Assembly: GCA_030535455.1 (NCBI GenBank)
Contig: JAUNJY010000012.1
Coordinates: forward strand, 17,328 to 81,327
Direction: 5' to 3'
DNA from: a bacterium
Lineage (GTDB): Bacteria > Bacillota > Clostridia > Lachnospirales > Lachnospiraceae
Length of the DNA stretch: 64,000 bases
Under the pieces are notes generated by a model. The model was not told where the DNA came from and ran no database searches. It was given only the letters and a program-made list of their open reading frames with translations. Positions 36,232 to 45,080 of the stretch are shown here, piece by piece. The translations under genes and the position numbers were made by a program. Within the stretch, counting starts at the first letter, position 1; each line of letters opens with the position of its first letter.

Positions 36232-36915
36232 ATGAACGATGAAATAAGAATAGAGGATGTCAGGATTAGCCTGTTGGAACTTTGGAAGAAAAAGTGGTTG
36301 ATTATTTCTGTTACGGTCCTGGCAGGACTCGTTGGGCTGTTATTTACTATGAACAAATCAGTTACGAATACTTATGTTGCCACCGCTTCGGTATACAGTA
36401 CCTCAAATAGTTCCAATGAGAACGGAATATCAGGAAATACGGCAATTTTATCATATACAGATATTGCAACCAGTAAAAAGATATGTGAGAGTGCGGCTTC
36501 TCTACTTAGTACAAAGTATTCTATTGATGCAGATACGATTCAGTCCATGGTAAGTGTTACACAGGCAAGTGATACCATTGTAAATATCTCTGCAGTTTCA
36601 AAAGATTCCGAAACCGCAATTGAAGTTGCCAATGCTATGTCAGATGCATTTGTCAGAGAGGTAACTACCATTACAGGGCTAGACTCTATACAGATTTTAG
36701 ATACGGCATCAATTGCCTATTTGAAATCCGATGGAAAAAAGGCATTGTTGGAAACTAGGCTTTTGTTTGCAGCCTTTGGTTTTGCAGCAAGTGCTGGAAT
36801 AATTTTTATCAAGGAATTGTTTTCAAATCGTGTCCGTACGATTGTACAGTGTATTGATGAGAGTGAAGAAGAGATTATCGGCATATTGCCAAAGATAGAA
36901 GAACGGACGAGGTGA
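36232..36915 (+). CDS. Wzz/YveK-type chain-length modulator
   Basis: The 227-residue protein has two membrane segments (LIISVTVLAGLVGLLF near residue 22 and LLFAAFGFAASAGIIFI near 178) flanking an outer domain. IRIEDVRISLLELWKKKW is the usual Wzz cytosolic opening. Such proteins partner a BY-kinase and set polysaccharide chain length. Only a short cytosolic tail follows the second segment. It is tightly linked to its neighbours (13-base gap upstream, 4 downstream). Confidence 0.88.
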   Translation: MNDEIRIEDVRISLLELWKKKWLIISVTVLAGLVGLLFTMNKSVTNTYVATASVYSTSNSSNENGISGNTAILSYTDIATSKKICESAASLLSTKYSIDADTIQSMVSVTQASDTIVNISAVSKDSETAIEVANAMSDAFVREVTTITGLDSIQILDTASIAYLKSDGKKALLETRLLFAAFGFAASAGIIFIKELFSNRVRTIVQCIDESEEEIIGILPKIEERTR

Positions 36916-36919
36916 GAGT

Positions 36920-37909
36920 GTGATTAAAGTAAGCGTCATAGTTCCTGTATATAACGTTGAGCCATATTTAAAACGATGTCTGGAGAGCTTGGTAAATCAA
37001 ACACTGAAGGAGATAGAAATCGTTGTGGTGAATGATGGTTCTACAGATCAATCAGGAAAAATAGCGAAAGCATATGCGGACAAGTATGAAAAAATCAAGT
37101 ATTATGAAAAGAAAAATGGAGGATTATCAGATGCCAGAAACTACGGCCTCCAATTTGTAACAGGGGAGTATTTAGGATATGTAGATTCGGACGATTTTGT
37201 TGATGATACGATGTATGAGCTCCTGTATCATAAGGCAAAAGAGGATGACAGCGATATTGTGGAATGTAATCTTAGGCATACATATAAGGAGTATGAAGAT
37301 ATCGAGATTGGCAAGAAAATTCAAGATAAAAAAGAATTACTCATGTTTGGACGAAGTGTTGTATGGAATAAGATATACCGAACAGATTGGTTAAAAGAAA
37401 CAAAGGTGAAATTTCATAAATCTGTCTATTATGAGGATATTGAATTTTATCTTAAATTAATCCCATATCTAACTTGTTATTCTTATATTGATGAGGCATC
37501 TATCCATTATGTACAGCGCAGCAGCTCAATCAATAATCAATCATCTTCCAAAACCCTTGATATCTTAAAGGTATTAACAAGTATCTATGAGTATTATAGA
37601 TCCCATGGATTTTTAGAGGATTATAAAGATGCTTTGGAGTTCTTTTATACTAGAATTCTATTATGTAGCTCATTTAAAAGAATGTGCAGGATTAAAGATA
37701 GAAAGCAAAGAGCAGATGCATTAAATCAAAGTATTGGACTTTTATATTCTACATTTCCTGATTGGAAAAAGAATAAAACACTAAGAAGTAGGAAATCAAT
37801 TCAGAATTATTATATGCGTACCATAACTCCAACGACCTATAAGATATATTCAGCAATTTTTTCAGTAATATTTCGTATGAAGATAGCAGTAAAGGCTAAA
37901 AAGGTATGA
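36920..37909 (+). CDS. GT2 family glycosyltransferase
   Basis: The 329-residue protein begins at GTG 36920. The GT-A fold is clear: VSVIVPVYNVEPYLKRCLESL, VVNDGSTDQSG, KNGGLSDARNYG and the DxD-like YVDSDDF. A second conserved segment SVYYEDIEFYLKLIP holds the ED motif. It transfers a sugar from a nucleotide donor to the growing lipid-linked unit at the cytosolic face; the sugar is unknown. It is the first of seven GT2 enzymes in this operon. Confidence 0.92.
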   Translation: MIKVSVIVPVYNVEPYLKRCLESLVNQTLKEIEIVVVNDGSTDQSGKIAKAYADKYEKIKYYEKKNGGLSDARNYGLQFVTGEYLGYVDSDDFVDDTMYELLYHKAKEDDSDIVECNLRHTYKEYEDIEIGKKIQDKKELLMFGRSVVWNKIYRTDWLKETKVKFHKSVYYEDIEFYLKLIPYLTCYSYIDEASIHYVQRSSSINNQSSSKTLDILKVLTSIYEYYRSHGFLEDYKDALEFFYTRILLCSSFKRMCRIKDRKQRADALNQSIGLLYSTFPDWKKNKTLRSRKSIQNYYMRTITPTTYKIYSAIFSVIFRMKIAVKAKKV

Positions 37910-37925
37910 TGAAAGAAGGATGACT

Positions 37926-38921
37926 ATGGAGTTAAGTATCATTATTCCAGTATACAATAGTGAGAAGTATATATCCCAGTGCCTAGATAGTATTATTTCA
38001 GTAGAATGGGACGAGATGGAATGCATTATAGTTAATGATGGAAGCATGGATAATTCAGCAAAGATCATCTCTTTGTATGAACAAAAGGATTCAAGGATAC
38101 GTCTTGTATCAGAGAAGAATAGTGGTGTCTCTGCTGCAAGAAATATGGGTTTATCCTATGCATGTGGTCGGTATGTAATGTTTTTAGATGCGGATGACTT
38201 TATGACTTCGAATTCCTGGACAGTACTACAAAAATGGATAAAAGACAAGCAATATGAGTTTATGGCCTTTTCGTATTATACCTACTACAATACTGGTGAG
38301 ACAAAAGAAGAGCTGTTTCCACTTGGTAGCACTAGTACAGATGATATGAGCACTGTAAGGGAATATATCATGGCATCATCAAGACTCAATATGTGCTGGG
38401 GGAAACTTTTTTTATTAGATTACATAAAGAAATTCAAACTATCATTTCCAACAGATCTTAAGATTGGTGAAGACTATATATTTGTATCAGAATATATTAG
38501 ACATATTAAACTAGGATTATTATCCAATGAATGTATTGTTAATTATCGTCAACATGGAGACAGTGCCATGCGAAGATATGATATGGATACCAGATTAGGA
38601 TACCTGAAAAAATTATACGAGTACAATAAGGAGTGTGTGCTGGAAACGAAGGATAAGAAACTCCTTTCAAATATGTATATTTACTATTTAAGAATGATTA
38701 CAAACATGAGTCTAGAATATGCAAAGTTTAAACGAAAAAAGGAGTTACAGCAAATGTACAGTGGGATGTTGCAGCAGGAATTTGTTGAAGAAATACTTAC
38801 GAAAATCGATAAGTCATGCATGCCATCTAAGATGAAGGCAATGGAATACCATATGCTGAAAAAGAAAGAAGTAGCGTTACTTTCTTGCTATTTTATGATT
38901 AAGGCAAAATTTGCAAGATAA
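37926..38921 (+). CDS. GT2 family glycosyltransferase
   Basis: The protein has 331 residues. ATG 37926 is preferred over 37920 because the AAGG site is better spaced. LSIIIPVYNSEKYISQCLDSI, IVNDGSMDNSAK, NSGVSAARNMG and FLDADDF mark the GT-A catalytic domain, and KIGEDYIFVSEYI the second conserved block. It follows the first GT2 gene by 16 bases. Donor and acceptor are unknown. Confidence 0.92.
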   Translation: MELSIIIPVYNSEKYISQCLDSIISVEWDEMECIIVNDGSMDNSAKIISLYEQKDSRIRLVSEKNSGVSAARNMGLSYACGRYVMFLDADDFMTSNSWTVLQKWIKDKQYEFMAFSYYTYYNTGETKEELFPLGSTSTDDMSTVREYIMASSRLNMCWGKLFLLDYIKKFKLSFPTDLKIGEDYIFVSEYIRHIKLGLLSNECIVNYRQHGDSAMRRYDMDTRLGYLKKLYEYNKECVLETKDKKLLSNMYIYYLRMITNMSLEYAKFKRKKELQQMYSGMLQQEFVEEILTKIDKSCMPSKMKAMEYHMLKKKEVALLSCYFMIKAKFAR

Positions 38922-38948
38922 TAGGCTGATTGAGAGGAGATAGGTAAT

Positions 38949-40019
38949 ATGGAATGTTATGGCGTAATTATGGCAGGAGGCGGCGGGACAAGGTTCTGGC
39001 CACTGAGCAGACAATCTAAACCCAAACAACTGCTAAATCTAAGCGGACAAGGATTAATGATTAACGAAACCATTGATCGTATCGTAGATGTCATTGATAA
39101 GAAAAACATTTTTATTGTTACTAATAAGAAACAAGTAAGTAAGATGAAAACATTGGTTGAGGATGGCATTTTAGAGTCCAACATTTTATCAGAACCAGTG
39201 TCGAGAAACACCTCTGCCTGTATTGGATATGCAGCTATGGAGATTATTAAGAAATACGGAGATGGAGTTATGTGTATTTTTCCATCTGATCATTACATAA
39301 AAGACGATAAGAAGTTTACTGAAATACTACAAGCATCTATTGAGGAGGCGAAGAAAAGCGATAAACTGATTACGATAGGAATAAGGCCTTCTTTCCCAAG
39401 TACAGGATATGGATATATCCAATATGACCACACTAGTACCGGAATTGTAAAAGATGCTATTGAGTTCATTGAAAAGCCTGATTATAAAAAGGCAAAGGAA
39501 TATTATGAGAACGGAAATTATGCATGGAATAGTGGAATGTTTATATGGAAGGCTTCTGCTATTTTAGAGAATATTAAAAGATTTCTACCAAGAGTATATT
39601 CTGTTCTTGAAAAAATTGGAGAGTCCATGAATACACCATATGAAAAGCAAACCATTGAAGAACTTTATAATAGAATTCCAAGTATCTCAATTGATCATGG
39701 TGTTATGGAACGTTCTGATGATGTAGTGGTAATTCCGGCGGAGTTTGGATGGAATGATGTAGGAAGCTGGGATACCTTAGGAGCCCTTTATGAAATGGAC
39801 AGTGATGGTAACGTTATAAAAGGAAGCCAGATTAACATTGATACAAAAAACTGTATTTCATATTCGGAAGATCGATTTATTGCAACGATAGGGGTTGAAA
39901 ATCTAATTGTAGTAGAAACCAAAGATGCTGTGCTGGTATGTAAGAAAGATCAGGCACAAGAGGTCAAAAAGGTTGTCGATATGATAAAAGAGAAAAAAGA
40001 GTATGAGTATTTATTATAA
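38949..40019 (+). CDS. manC: mannose-1-phosphate guanylyltransferase
   Basis: The 356-residue protein makes GDP-mannose from mannose-1-phosphate and GTP. The nucleotide-binding signature is MAGGGGTRFWPLSRQSKPKQLLNL (near residue 8). IFPSDHYI, FIEKPDYKKA and FGWNDVGSWDTLG are characteristic. The length is of the short form, without the phosphomannose isomerase half. It indicates that a mannose-derived sugar enters the polymer made by this operon. AGGAG precedes ATG. Confidence 0.95.
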   Translation: MECYGVIMAGGGGTRFWPLSRQSKPKQLLNLSGQGLMINETIDRIVDVIDKKNIFIVTNKKQVSKMKTLVEDGILESNILSEPVSRNTSACIGYAAMEIIKKYGDGVMCIFPSDHYIKDDKKFTEILQASIEEAKKSDKLITIGIRPSFPSTGYGYIQYDHTSTGIVKDAIEFIEKPDYKKAKEYYENGNYAWNSGMFIWKASAILENIKRFLPRVYSVLEKIGESMNTPYEKQTIEELYNRIPSISIDHGVMERSDDVVVIPAEFGWNDVGSWDTLGALYEMDSDGNVIKGSQINIDTKNCISYSEDRFIATIGVENLIVVETKDAVLVCKKDQAQEVKKVVDMIKEKKEYEYLL

Positions 40020-40034
40020 ATTGGGGTGATGAGC

Positions 40035-40781
40035 ATGAGAATGAAATTTTTGAATACTGAATTAGATAACCTAACAATGGAGGAAGCAATTGATCAGATA
40101 GAAGTACTTATAAAGAATAAGAAGCCATCTTACGTGGTCACACCGAATGTAGATCATATTGTGAAATTGGAACAAGATGAAGAGTTTAAAAAGATTTATG
40201 AGGATGCCTCCTTAATCCTTCCGGATGGAAAGCCATTGTTATGGATTGCGAAACGTATGAATACTCCAATTAAAGAGAAGGTGTCTGGATCGGATCTATT
40301 TCCTAAGTTATGCGAAAGAGCAAGTGAGAAGGGATACCGAATGTTCTTCTTAGGAGCCAAGGAAGGGATTGCAAAACAGGCTGCAGAAAATTTGACCAAA
40401 CGTTTCGAAGGTCTTGAGGTTGTTGGTACCTATTCTCCAAGTTTTGGATTTGAGCAGAAGAGTGATGAGCTTAATGAGATTCGAAATATGATTTGGAAAG
40501 CTAATCCGGATATTCTCATTGTTGGATTAGGATGTCCAAAACAAGAGAAGTTTGTTCATGAATACTGTAAGGAACTGGGTGTACCAGTTGCATTGTGTTT
40601 AGGGGCAAGCATGGATTTTGAGGCAGGAAATATTAAACGTGCTCCCAAATGGATGCAGAATGTAGGATTAGAATGGTTCTATCGATTAATAAAAGAACCA
40701 AGAAGAATGTTTAGGAGATATCTGGTTGATGATATACAGATCTTTCAAATCTATAGAAAGTATCGTTTAGACAACGAATAA
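40035..40781 (+). CDS. WecG/TagA/CpsF family glycosyltransferase (GT26)
   Basis: The protein has 248 residues. Of the clustered starts (GTG 40026, ATG 40029, 40035, 40041), 40035 best fits the GGGG(TGA) site. Family motifs are VVTPNVDHIVKLEQD, ILPDGKPLLWIAKR, VSGSDLFPKLCERA, FLGAKEGIAKQAA and VGLGCPKQEKFV. GT26 enzymes add the second sugar to undecaprenyl-linked precursors, commonly N-acetylmannosamine. This one probably acts just after an initiating transferase that must be encoded elsewhere. Confidence 0.93.
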   Translation: MRMKFLNTELDNLTMEEAIDQIEVLIKNKKPSYVVTPNVDHIVKLEQDEEFKKIYEDASLILPDGKPLLWIAKRMNTPIKEKVSGSDLFPKLCERASEKGYRMFFLGAKEGIAKQAAENLTKRFEGLEVVGTYSPSFGFEQKSDELNEIRNMIWKANPDILIVGLGCPKQEKFVHEYCKELGVPVALCLGASMDFEAGNIKRAPKWMQNVGLEWFYRLIKEPRRMFRRYLVDDIQIFQIYRKYRLDNE

Positions 40782-40814
40782 TTATAGAAGACAAAGGAAA
40801 AGGATACGAGATAT

Positions 40815-41972
40815 ATGGAACAAAAAAGGACACTGGAACAACAACTATATACGATTGCATTTATGGGTTTGGCAGTAAAGAATATTTTAGATTCCTCCCT
40901 TCTGTTTAAACGCCCAGAATGGGTGGATACCATGCTGTTATTACTATTTTTCGGTGTAATCATAGCAAAGTTGGGAATGCAATCATATACGAAGAAACAG
41001 ATTTTGTCATTTACTTTCTTTGGATTAATTTGTATTTATACATGTTTTAAGATGAAGTATTTTTACTTAATATTCAGCTTTCTAGGAATTATAGCGGTAC
41101 AGAATGTTAATTTAAAAGACGTTATGAAATATACATCTTATACAAAGACAGTAATGATACTAATTCATGTCATTGGTTATATTTTGGCCACTCTCACTCA
41201 TTCTAGTAAGGTGTATCTTGTTGTTCGAAATGGTGTTGCCAGGCACTTTTTCTTCTTAGGACATCCGAATACATTTTCCATGTATGTATTATGGGCATCT
41301 CTTGAATATCTATATGCCAAGTATGATGAGATTAAGACTCCCAAAATTATGTTCGTGTATGGCATAAACTTATTAACATATTACTTTACTAATTCCAATA
41401 CAGGATTGATGGTATCTACACTTGTTGTCTTCTTTATACTTCTTGATAAAATGGGAAAGAAAAAAATTGTGTCCATCATCGGGCCCATGTCTAAGTATTC
41501 ATTTGCCATATTTTCAGTGTTTTTTCCTGGATTATGTGTCATGTATACAAGGTTATCAGGAACAATGCTGGAATTCTATAACAGCTTGAATGAATTCTTT
41601 ACAGGACGACTATTATATGGTGCCTATGTGTATGATGTTTATGGTCTCTCGATCCTTGGAAAAGTAATTAAATTTCCAGAAAAAAGCCATTGGAGAGGAC
41701 ATTGGCTGGATACTATGGTATTTGATAATGCATACATATGGTTGTTTGTTATGTATGGTTCTGTATATCTTGTCATACTATCAGTAGCATTTATATTAAT
41801 TGCCAAAAAGACAACGACACAAGAAAAGATATTCATTGTAGGATTAGCGTTATATGGGATTATGGAAGCCTATGTCATCAATGCTTCCAGTGCATTTCCA
41901 TTATTGTTTATTGGAAAATATATTTATGATCAGAGAAAAAATAATAAAAAACTATGTAGTAATGGGTGGTGA
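40815..41972 (+). CDS. multi-pass membrane protein, probable polysaccharide polymerase (Wzy-like)
   Basis: The 385-residue protein has roughly ten membrane segments and no soluble domain. The RHFFFLGHPNTFSMYVLWASLEYLYAKY region is typical of Wzy-like polymerases in Gram-positive clusters. A larger loop with LNEFFTGRLLYGAYVYDVYG lies late in the protein, as in O-antigen-ligase-like folds. It would join repeat units at the outer face of the membrane. Polymerases are poorly conserved, so the call rests on topology, these motifs and context. Confidence 0.75.
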   Translation: MEQKRTLEQQLYTIAFMGLAVKNILDSSLLFKRPEWVDTMLLLLFFGVIIAKLGMQSYTKKQILSFTFFGLICIYTCFKMKYFYLIFSFLGIIAVQNVNLKDVMKYTSYTKTVMILIHVIGYILATLTHSSKVYLVVRNGVARHFFFLGHPNTFSMYVLWASLEYLYAKYDEIKTPKIMFVYGINLLTYYFTNSNTGLMVSTLVVFFILLDKMGKKKIVSIIGPMSKYSFAIFSVFFPGLCVMYTRLSGTMLEFYNSLNEFFTGRLLYGAYVYDVYGLSILGKVIKFPEKSHWRGHWLDTMVFDNAYIWLFVMYGSVYLVILSVAFILIAKKTTTQEKIFIVGLALYGIMEAYVINASSAFPLLFIGKYIYDQRKNNKKLCSNGW

Positions 41973-41976
41973 AAAG

Positions 41977-43074
41977 ATGGAAAAACAATTAAGCATAATC
42001 ATTCCTGTTTATAATGTAGCTGGATATCTGGAAACTTGCCTTTCCAGTATAAAGAAACAGACTTGGAAAGACTTTGAGGTCATAATTGTAGATGATGGCT
42101 CTACAGATGAAAGTCCTGCTATCTGTGATTGCTTCTGTAAAGAAGATAATAGATTTCGAGTAATTCATAAAAAGAATGAGGGAGTATCAAAAGCGAGAAA
42201 TACAGGAATTGATGTTGCAACTGGAAAATACTTTCTATTTTTTGATAGTGATGATTTCGTTGAGCCATATGCTTGTGAGGAACTGATTAAGATGGCAGAA
42301 GAAAAAAAGGCCGATACGGTGATTTATGGATATCATCGATATAAAGATGGGAAAGTATGGGAAACAAATTATCCGAAATTTGATCAGGATTTCTATATAG
42401 GAGATGAAATCATTGATCAAGTACTTCCAAGGTTTATCGGGTTATCCAATAAATCAGTAAATAGATTTATTGCGAACGAAGAGGGGGCATTGTTTGTTGA
42501 AAATCCTGCATTATGGAGAACACTTGTGAGTGGAGAGTTAATTCGAGATAATAATATTCGATTTAACGAGAACTTGAAAGTAGGAGAAGATACCATTTTT
42601 ATTTCTGAATATTTAAGCTACGCCGAGCGTTGTTATATCCATAGAAAATGTTATTACTATCTAGTGACAAGGGAAACATCGACTATCTATCAATATGAGT
42701 TGGATCCGGTTGCAAAGCTAGAAGGAAAATTAAGACTTTTGGATGCAAGGAATGAGCTCACGGATCGAATTAACAAGCAAAAACAAGTCAGCATTGACCA
42801 TTGCTGGCGCGGAACGATCATTATGTCTTGTATGGAGTTAGCTTTCTTATTTTCAAAAAAGAATAATAAGTTAAGTTTTCGAAAAAGGTATCAGTTGTTT
42901 TTGTCCTATATCAATAATAAAGAAGTGAAAGACACCATTAAAAGCTTTGATTTAAAGTTCAGGCTGGGAATAAAGTTAATACCATTCGAGCTTTTAAAGA
43001 AAAAATTATATTTTCTCTTGTTTTTGGCTGTTAGCATGCTACAGCTAGTACATTATGAATTTCAGAGAAACTAA
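41977..43074 (+). CDS. GT2 family glycosyltransferase
   Basis: The protein has 365 residues from ATG 41977. An in-frame ATG at 41854 lies inside the polymerase gene and is unlikely. LSIIIPVYNVAGYLETCLSSI, IVDDGSTDESPAI, NEGVSKARNTG and FDSDDFVEP define the catalytic domain, and LKVGEDTIFISEYL the second block. A hydrophobic stretch near the C-terminus (KLYFLLFLAVSMLQLV) may hold it at the membrane. Confidence 0.92.
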   Translation: MEKQLSIIIPVYNVAGYLETCLSSIKKQTWKDFEVIIVDDGSTDESPAICDCFCKEDNRFRVIHKKNEGVSKARNTGIDVATGKYFLFFDSDDFVEPYACEELIKMAEEKKADTVIYGYHRYKDGKVWETNYPKFDQDFYIGDEIIDQVLPRFIGLSNKSVNRFIANEEGALFVENPALWRTLVSGELIRDNNIRFNENLKVGEDTIFISEYLSYAERCYIHRKCYYYLVTRETSTIYQYELDPVAKLEGKLRLLDARNELTDRINKQKQVSIDHCWRGTIIMSCMELAFLFSKKNNKLSFRKRYQLFLSYINNKEVKDTIKSFDLKFRLGIKLIPFELLKKKLYFLLFLAVSMLQLVHYEFQRN

Positions 43075-43085
43075 GGAGTGAGAAT

Positions 43086-44021
43086 GTGAAAGTAGCATTT
43101 TTAAATTTATGTCATTGTGAACCGGAGATTGTAGCAAGGGTAGCCAATAAACTAACGAAAAATCCTAATTTTGATATGTATATTCATGTAGATGCAAAGA
43201 AGGAGATTGCACTATTTCAAACGCCACTTAAGGGAAATGATCAGGTTTATTTTATTTCTAACCGTCAGAAGGTTTACTGGGGGGGATATAATGCAATTAC
43301 TGCAACGATGGAATTATTAAAAGAGGCATTGAAGAGCAGTAGAAAGTATGAGTATTTTGTTGTGTTACAGAACCTTGATTATCCAATTAAGTCAAATCAG
43401 GAGATTGAAAAGTTTTTCATTCAAAACCAAGGAACGGAATTTATTAGAGGTTGCAAGATTGGTAGGACGAAGGACTGGCATTATGCAAGAAAATACAAAA
43501 TCTTCAATAAGCGTGATGATGAGTTTTATCTTATGCAACACAACAAGTTGCGTAAATATATGCACTATGCATGGTTAGCATTGCGAAGCGTCCAGACTAT
43601 CTTCTTTAATGGTGTCATTAAAGAAGGAAATCGGGAGTTTGTACTACATTATGGGACAGCACAATGGGCGGTTACAAGGAAGTGTGCGGAATACTTTGTT
43701 AAATTTGAAGCTACACATCCAAAGTTTAATAAATGTATGCAGCATATTCAGTTTCCAGATGAAGAATATTTTCATACCATTGTACATAACTCGGAATTTA
43801 AATACCATTGTGTTGCGTATGACGAACCGGTGAAACGCTGGCTGGTTAACTGGAGGAACCTGCATTATTTTGAATATCCAAGAGAGGTTACTGTTTTTGA
43901 TGAAAATGATTATAAGAAGATCATGGATCAGGATTGTCTGTTCTGCCGAAAGGTAAAGACGAAAAAATCAGAAAAGCTTATGGACTTGATTGATAAAGCA
44001 ACATCAAAAGAGAGTGCATAG
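43086..44021 (+). CDS. GT14 (core-2/I-branching type) N-acetylglucosaminyltransferase-like protein
   Basis: The 311-residue protein begins at GTG 43086, with AAGGAG upstream. The opening KVAFLNLCHCEPEIVARVANKL, the YIHVDAK motif, then VYWGGYNAITATMELLKEAL and LQNLDYPIKS are characteristic of the Branch/GT14 family, and FPDEEYFHTIV is the later acidic motif. Family members add beta-1,6-GlcNAc or xylose branches. A branching sugar on the repeat unit is inferred. Confidence 0.88.
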   Translation: MKVAFLNLCHCEPEIVARVANKLTKNPNFDMYIHVDAKKEIALFQTPLKGNDQVYFISNRQKVYWGGYNAITATMELLKEALKSSRKYEYFVVLQNLDYPIKSNQEIEKFFIQNQGTEFIRGCKIGRTKDWHYARKYKIFNKRDDEFYLMQHNKLRKYMHYAWLALRSVQTIFFNGVIKEGNREFVLHYGTAQWAVTRKCAEYFVKFEATHPKFNKCMQHIQFPDEEYFHTIVHNSEFKYHCVAYDEPVKRWLVNWRNLHYFEYPREVTVFDENDYKKIMDQDCLFCRKVKTKKSEKLMDLIDKATSKESA

Positions 44022-44049
44022 GCATTAGTATACGAAAGGAGTATGACAG

Positions 44050-45057
44050 ATGCCTGAAGATTTAGTTTCTATTATTGTGCCTATTTATAATCAGGAGAAA
44101 CAGTTAAATGATTGTCTAAATTCTATAGTAAAGCAAACATACTGTCATACAGAATTACTATTAATTGATGATGGCTCTTCTGATAGTTCTGGAAGAATTT
44201 GCGATAAGTATGCCTTAGAGGATAAACGAATTAAAGTATTTCATACAACTCATAAAGGCGTTGGTGCAGCACGAAACCTGGGGCTTTCCAAAGCAAATGG
44301 CACCTATATTCAGTTTATTGATGGAGATGATTTTGTTATATCAAAGGCCACAAAAACCCTTATAAATACAATGAAACGAACAGAGGCTGATTTAGTTGTC
44401 TGTGGTTATACAAAATTAATCTATCACTTAAAGGTATATAATGAGAGGTTAGAACAAGCGGGGGCTTACAGTAATCAGGAGTATTTATGTAATACATTAA
44501 TAGATCCCGGAGATTATTACTACGGAGTGGTATGGAATAAGCTATATAAGGCAGAGGTCATAAAGCAAAATCAAATACTGTTCAGCCCTACTGTCACGTT
44601 AGGTGAAGACTTTATTTTCACATTAGAATATTTAAAGCATATAAAGAAGGTCCAGGTAATTCAAGACAAGCTATATTATTATAATTGTGAGAATGAGCAA
44701 TCCCTTTCAAGGAAGAGGAAAAAGACCATTGAGGATTGCAAGGAAGAACTGAGAAATCGCAAGGAAATCTATAAATACTACAAAAATTGCTTTCAGCAGC
44801 TAGGGCTTTATCAGGAAAAGAAAGCGCAGGTAAACCAATATTGGCTAATGTATTATATTCGGAACTTGGGGTATCTTCGAAGGGAATTTAAAAATTGGCC
44901 GGATCCAATGAAAGAGGAATGGAAAAAGATACTGAATAATGACAATGATATAAAACTTTGTTTGAAATACATATCAAAGGAGAAATATCTCATTATAAAG
45001 ATACGAATTGAACTAAGGACGAGTGTTGTATCCGTGATAAAGAGGTTTTCTAATTAA
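44050..45057 (+). CDS. GT2 family glycosyltransferase
   Basis: The protein has 335 residues. VSIIVPIYNQEKQLNDCLNSI, IDDGSSDSSGRI, HKGVGAARNLG and FIDGDDFVI mark the GT-A domain; VTLGEDFIFTLEYL is the second conserved block. A lysine-rich helical C-terminus follows. AAGGAG (44036-44041) fits ATG 44050. The sugar specificity is unknown. Confidence 0.92.
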   Translation: MPEDLVSIIVPIYNQEKQLNDCLNSIVKQTYCHTELLLIDDGSSDSSGRICDKYALEDKRIKVFHTTHKGVGAARNLGLSKANGTYIQFIDGDDFVISKATKTLINTMKRTEADLVVCGYTKLIYHLKVYNERLEQAGAYSNQEYLCNTLIDPGDYYYGVVWNKLYKAEVIKQNQILFSPTVTLGEDFIFTLEYLKHIKKVQVIQDKLYYYNCENEQSLSRKRKKTIEDCKEELRNRKEIYKYYKNCFQQLGLYQEKKAQVNQYWLMYYIRNLGYLRREFKNWPDPMKEEWKKILNNDNDIKLCLKYISKEKYLIIKIRIELRTSVVSVIKRFSN

Positions 45058-45080
45058 GTGAAAAGGGGAAGAAAAATATA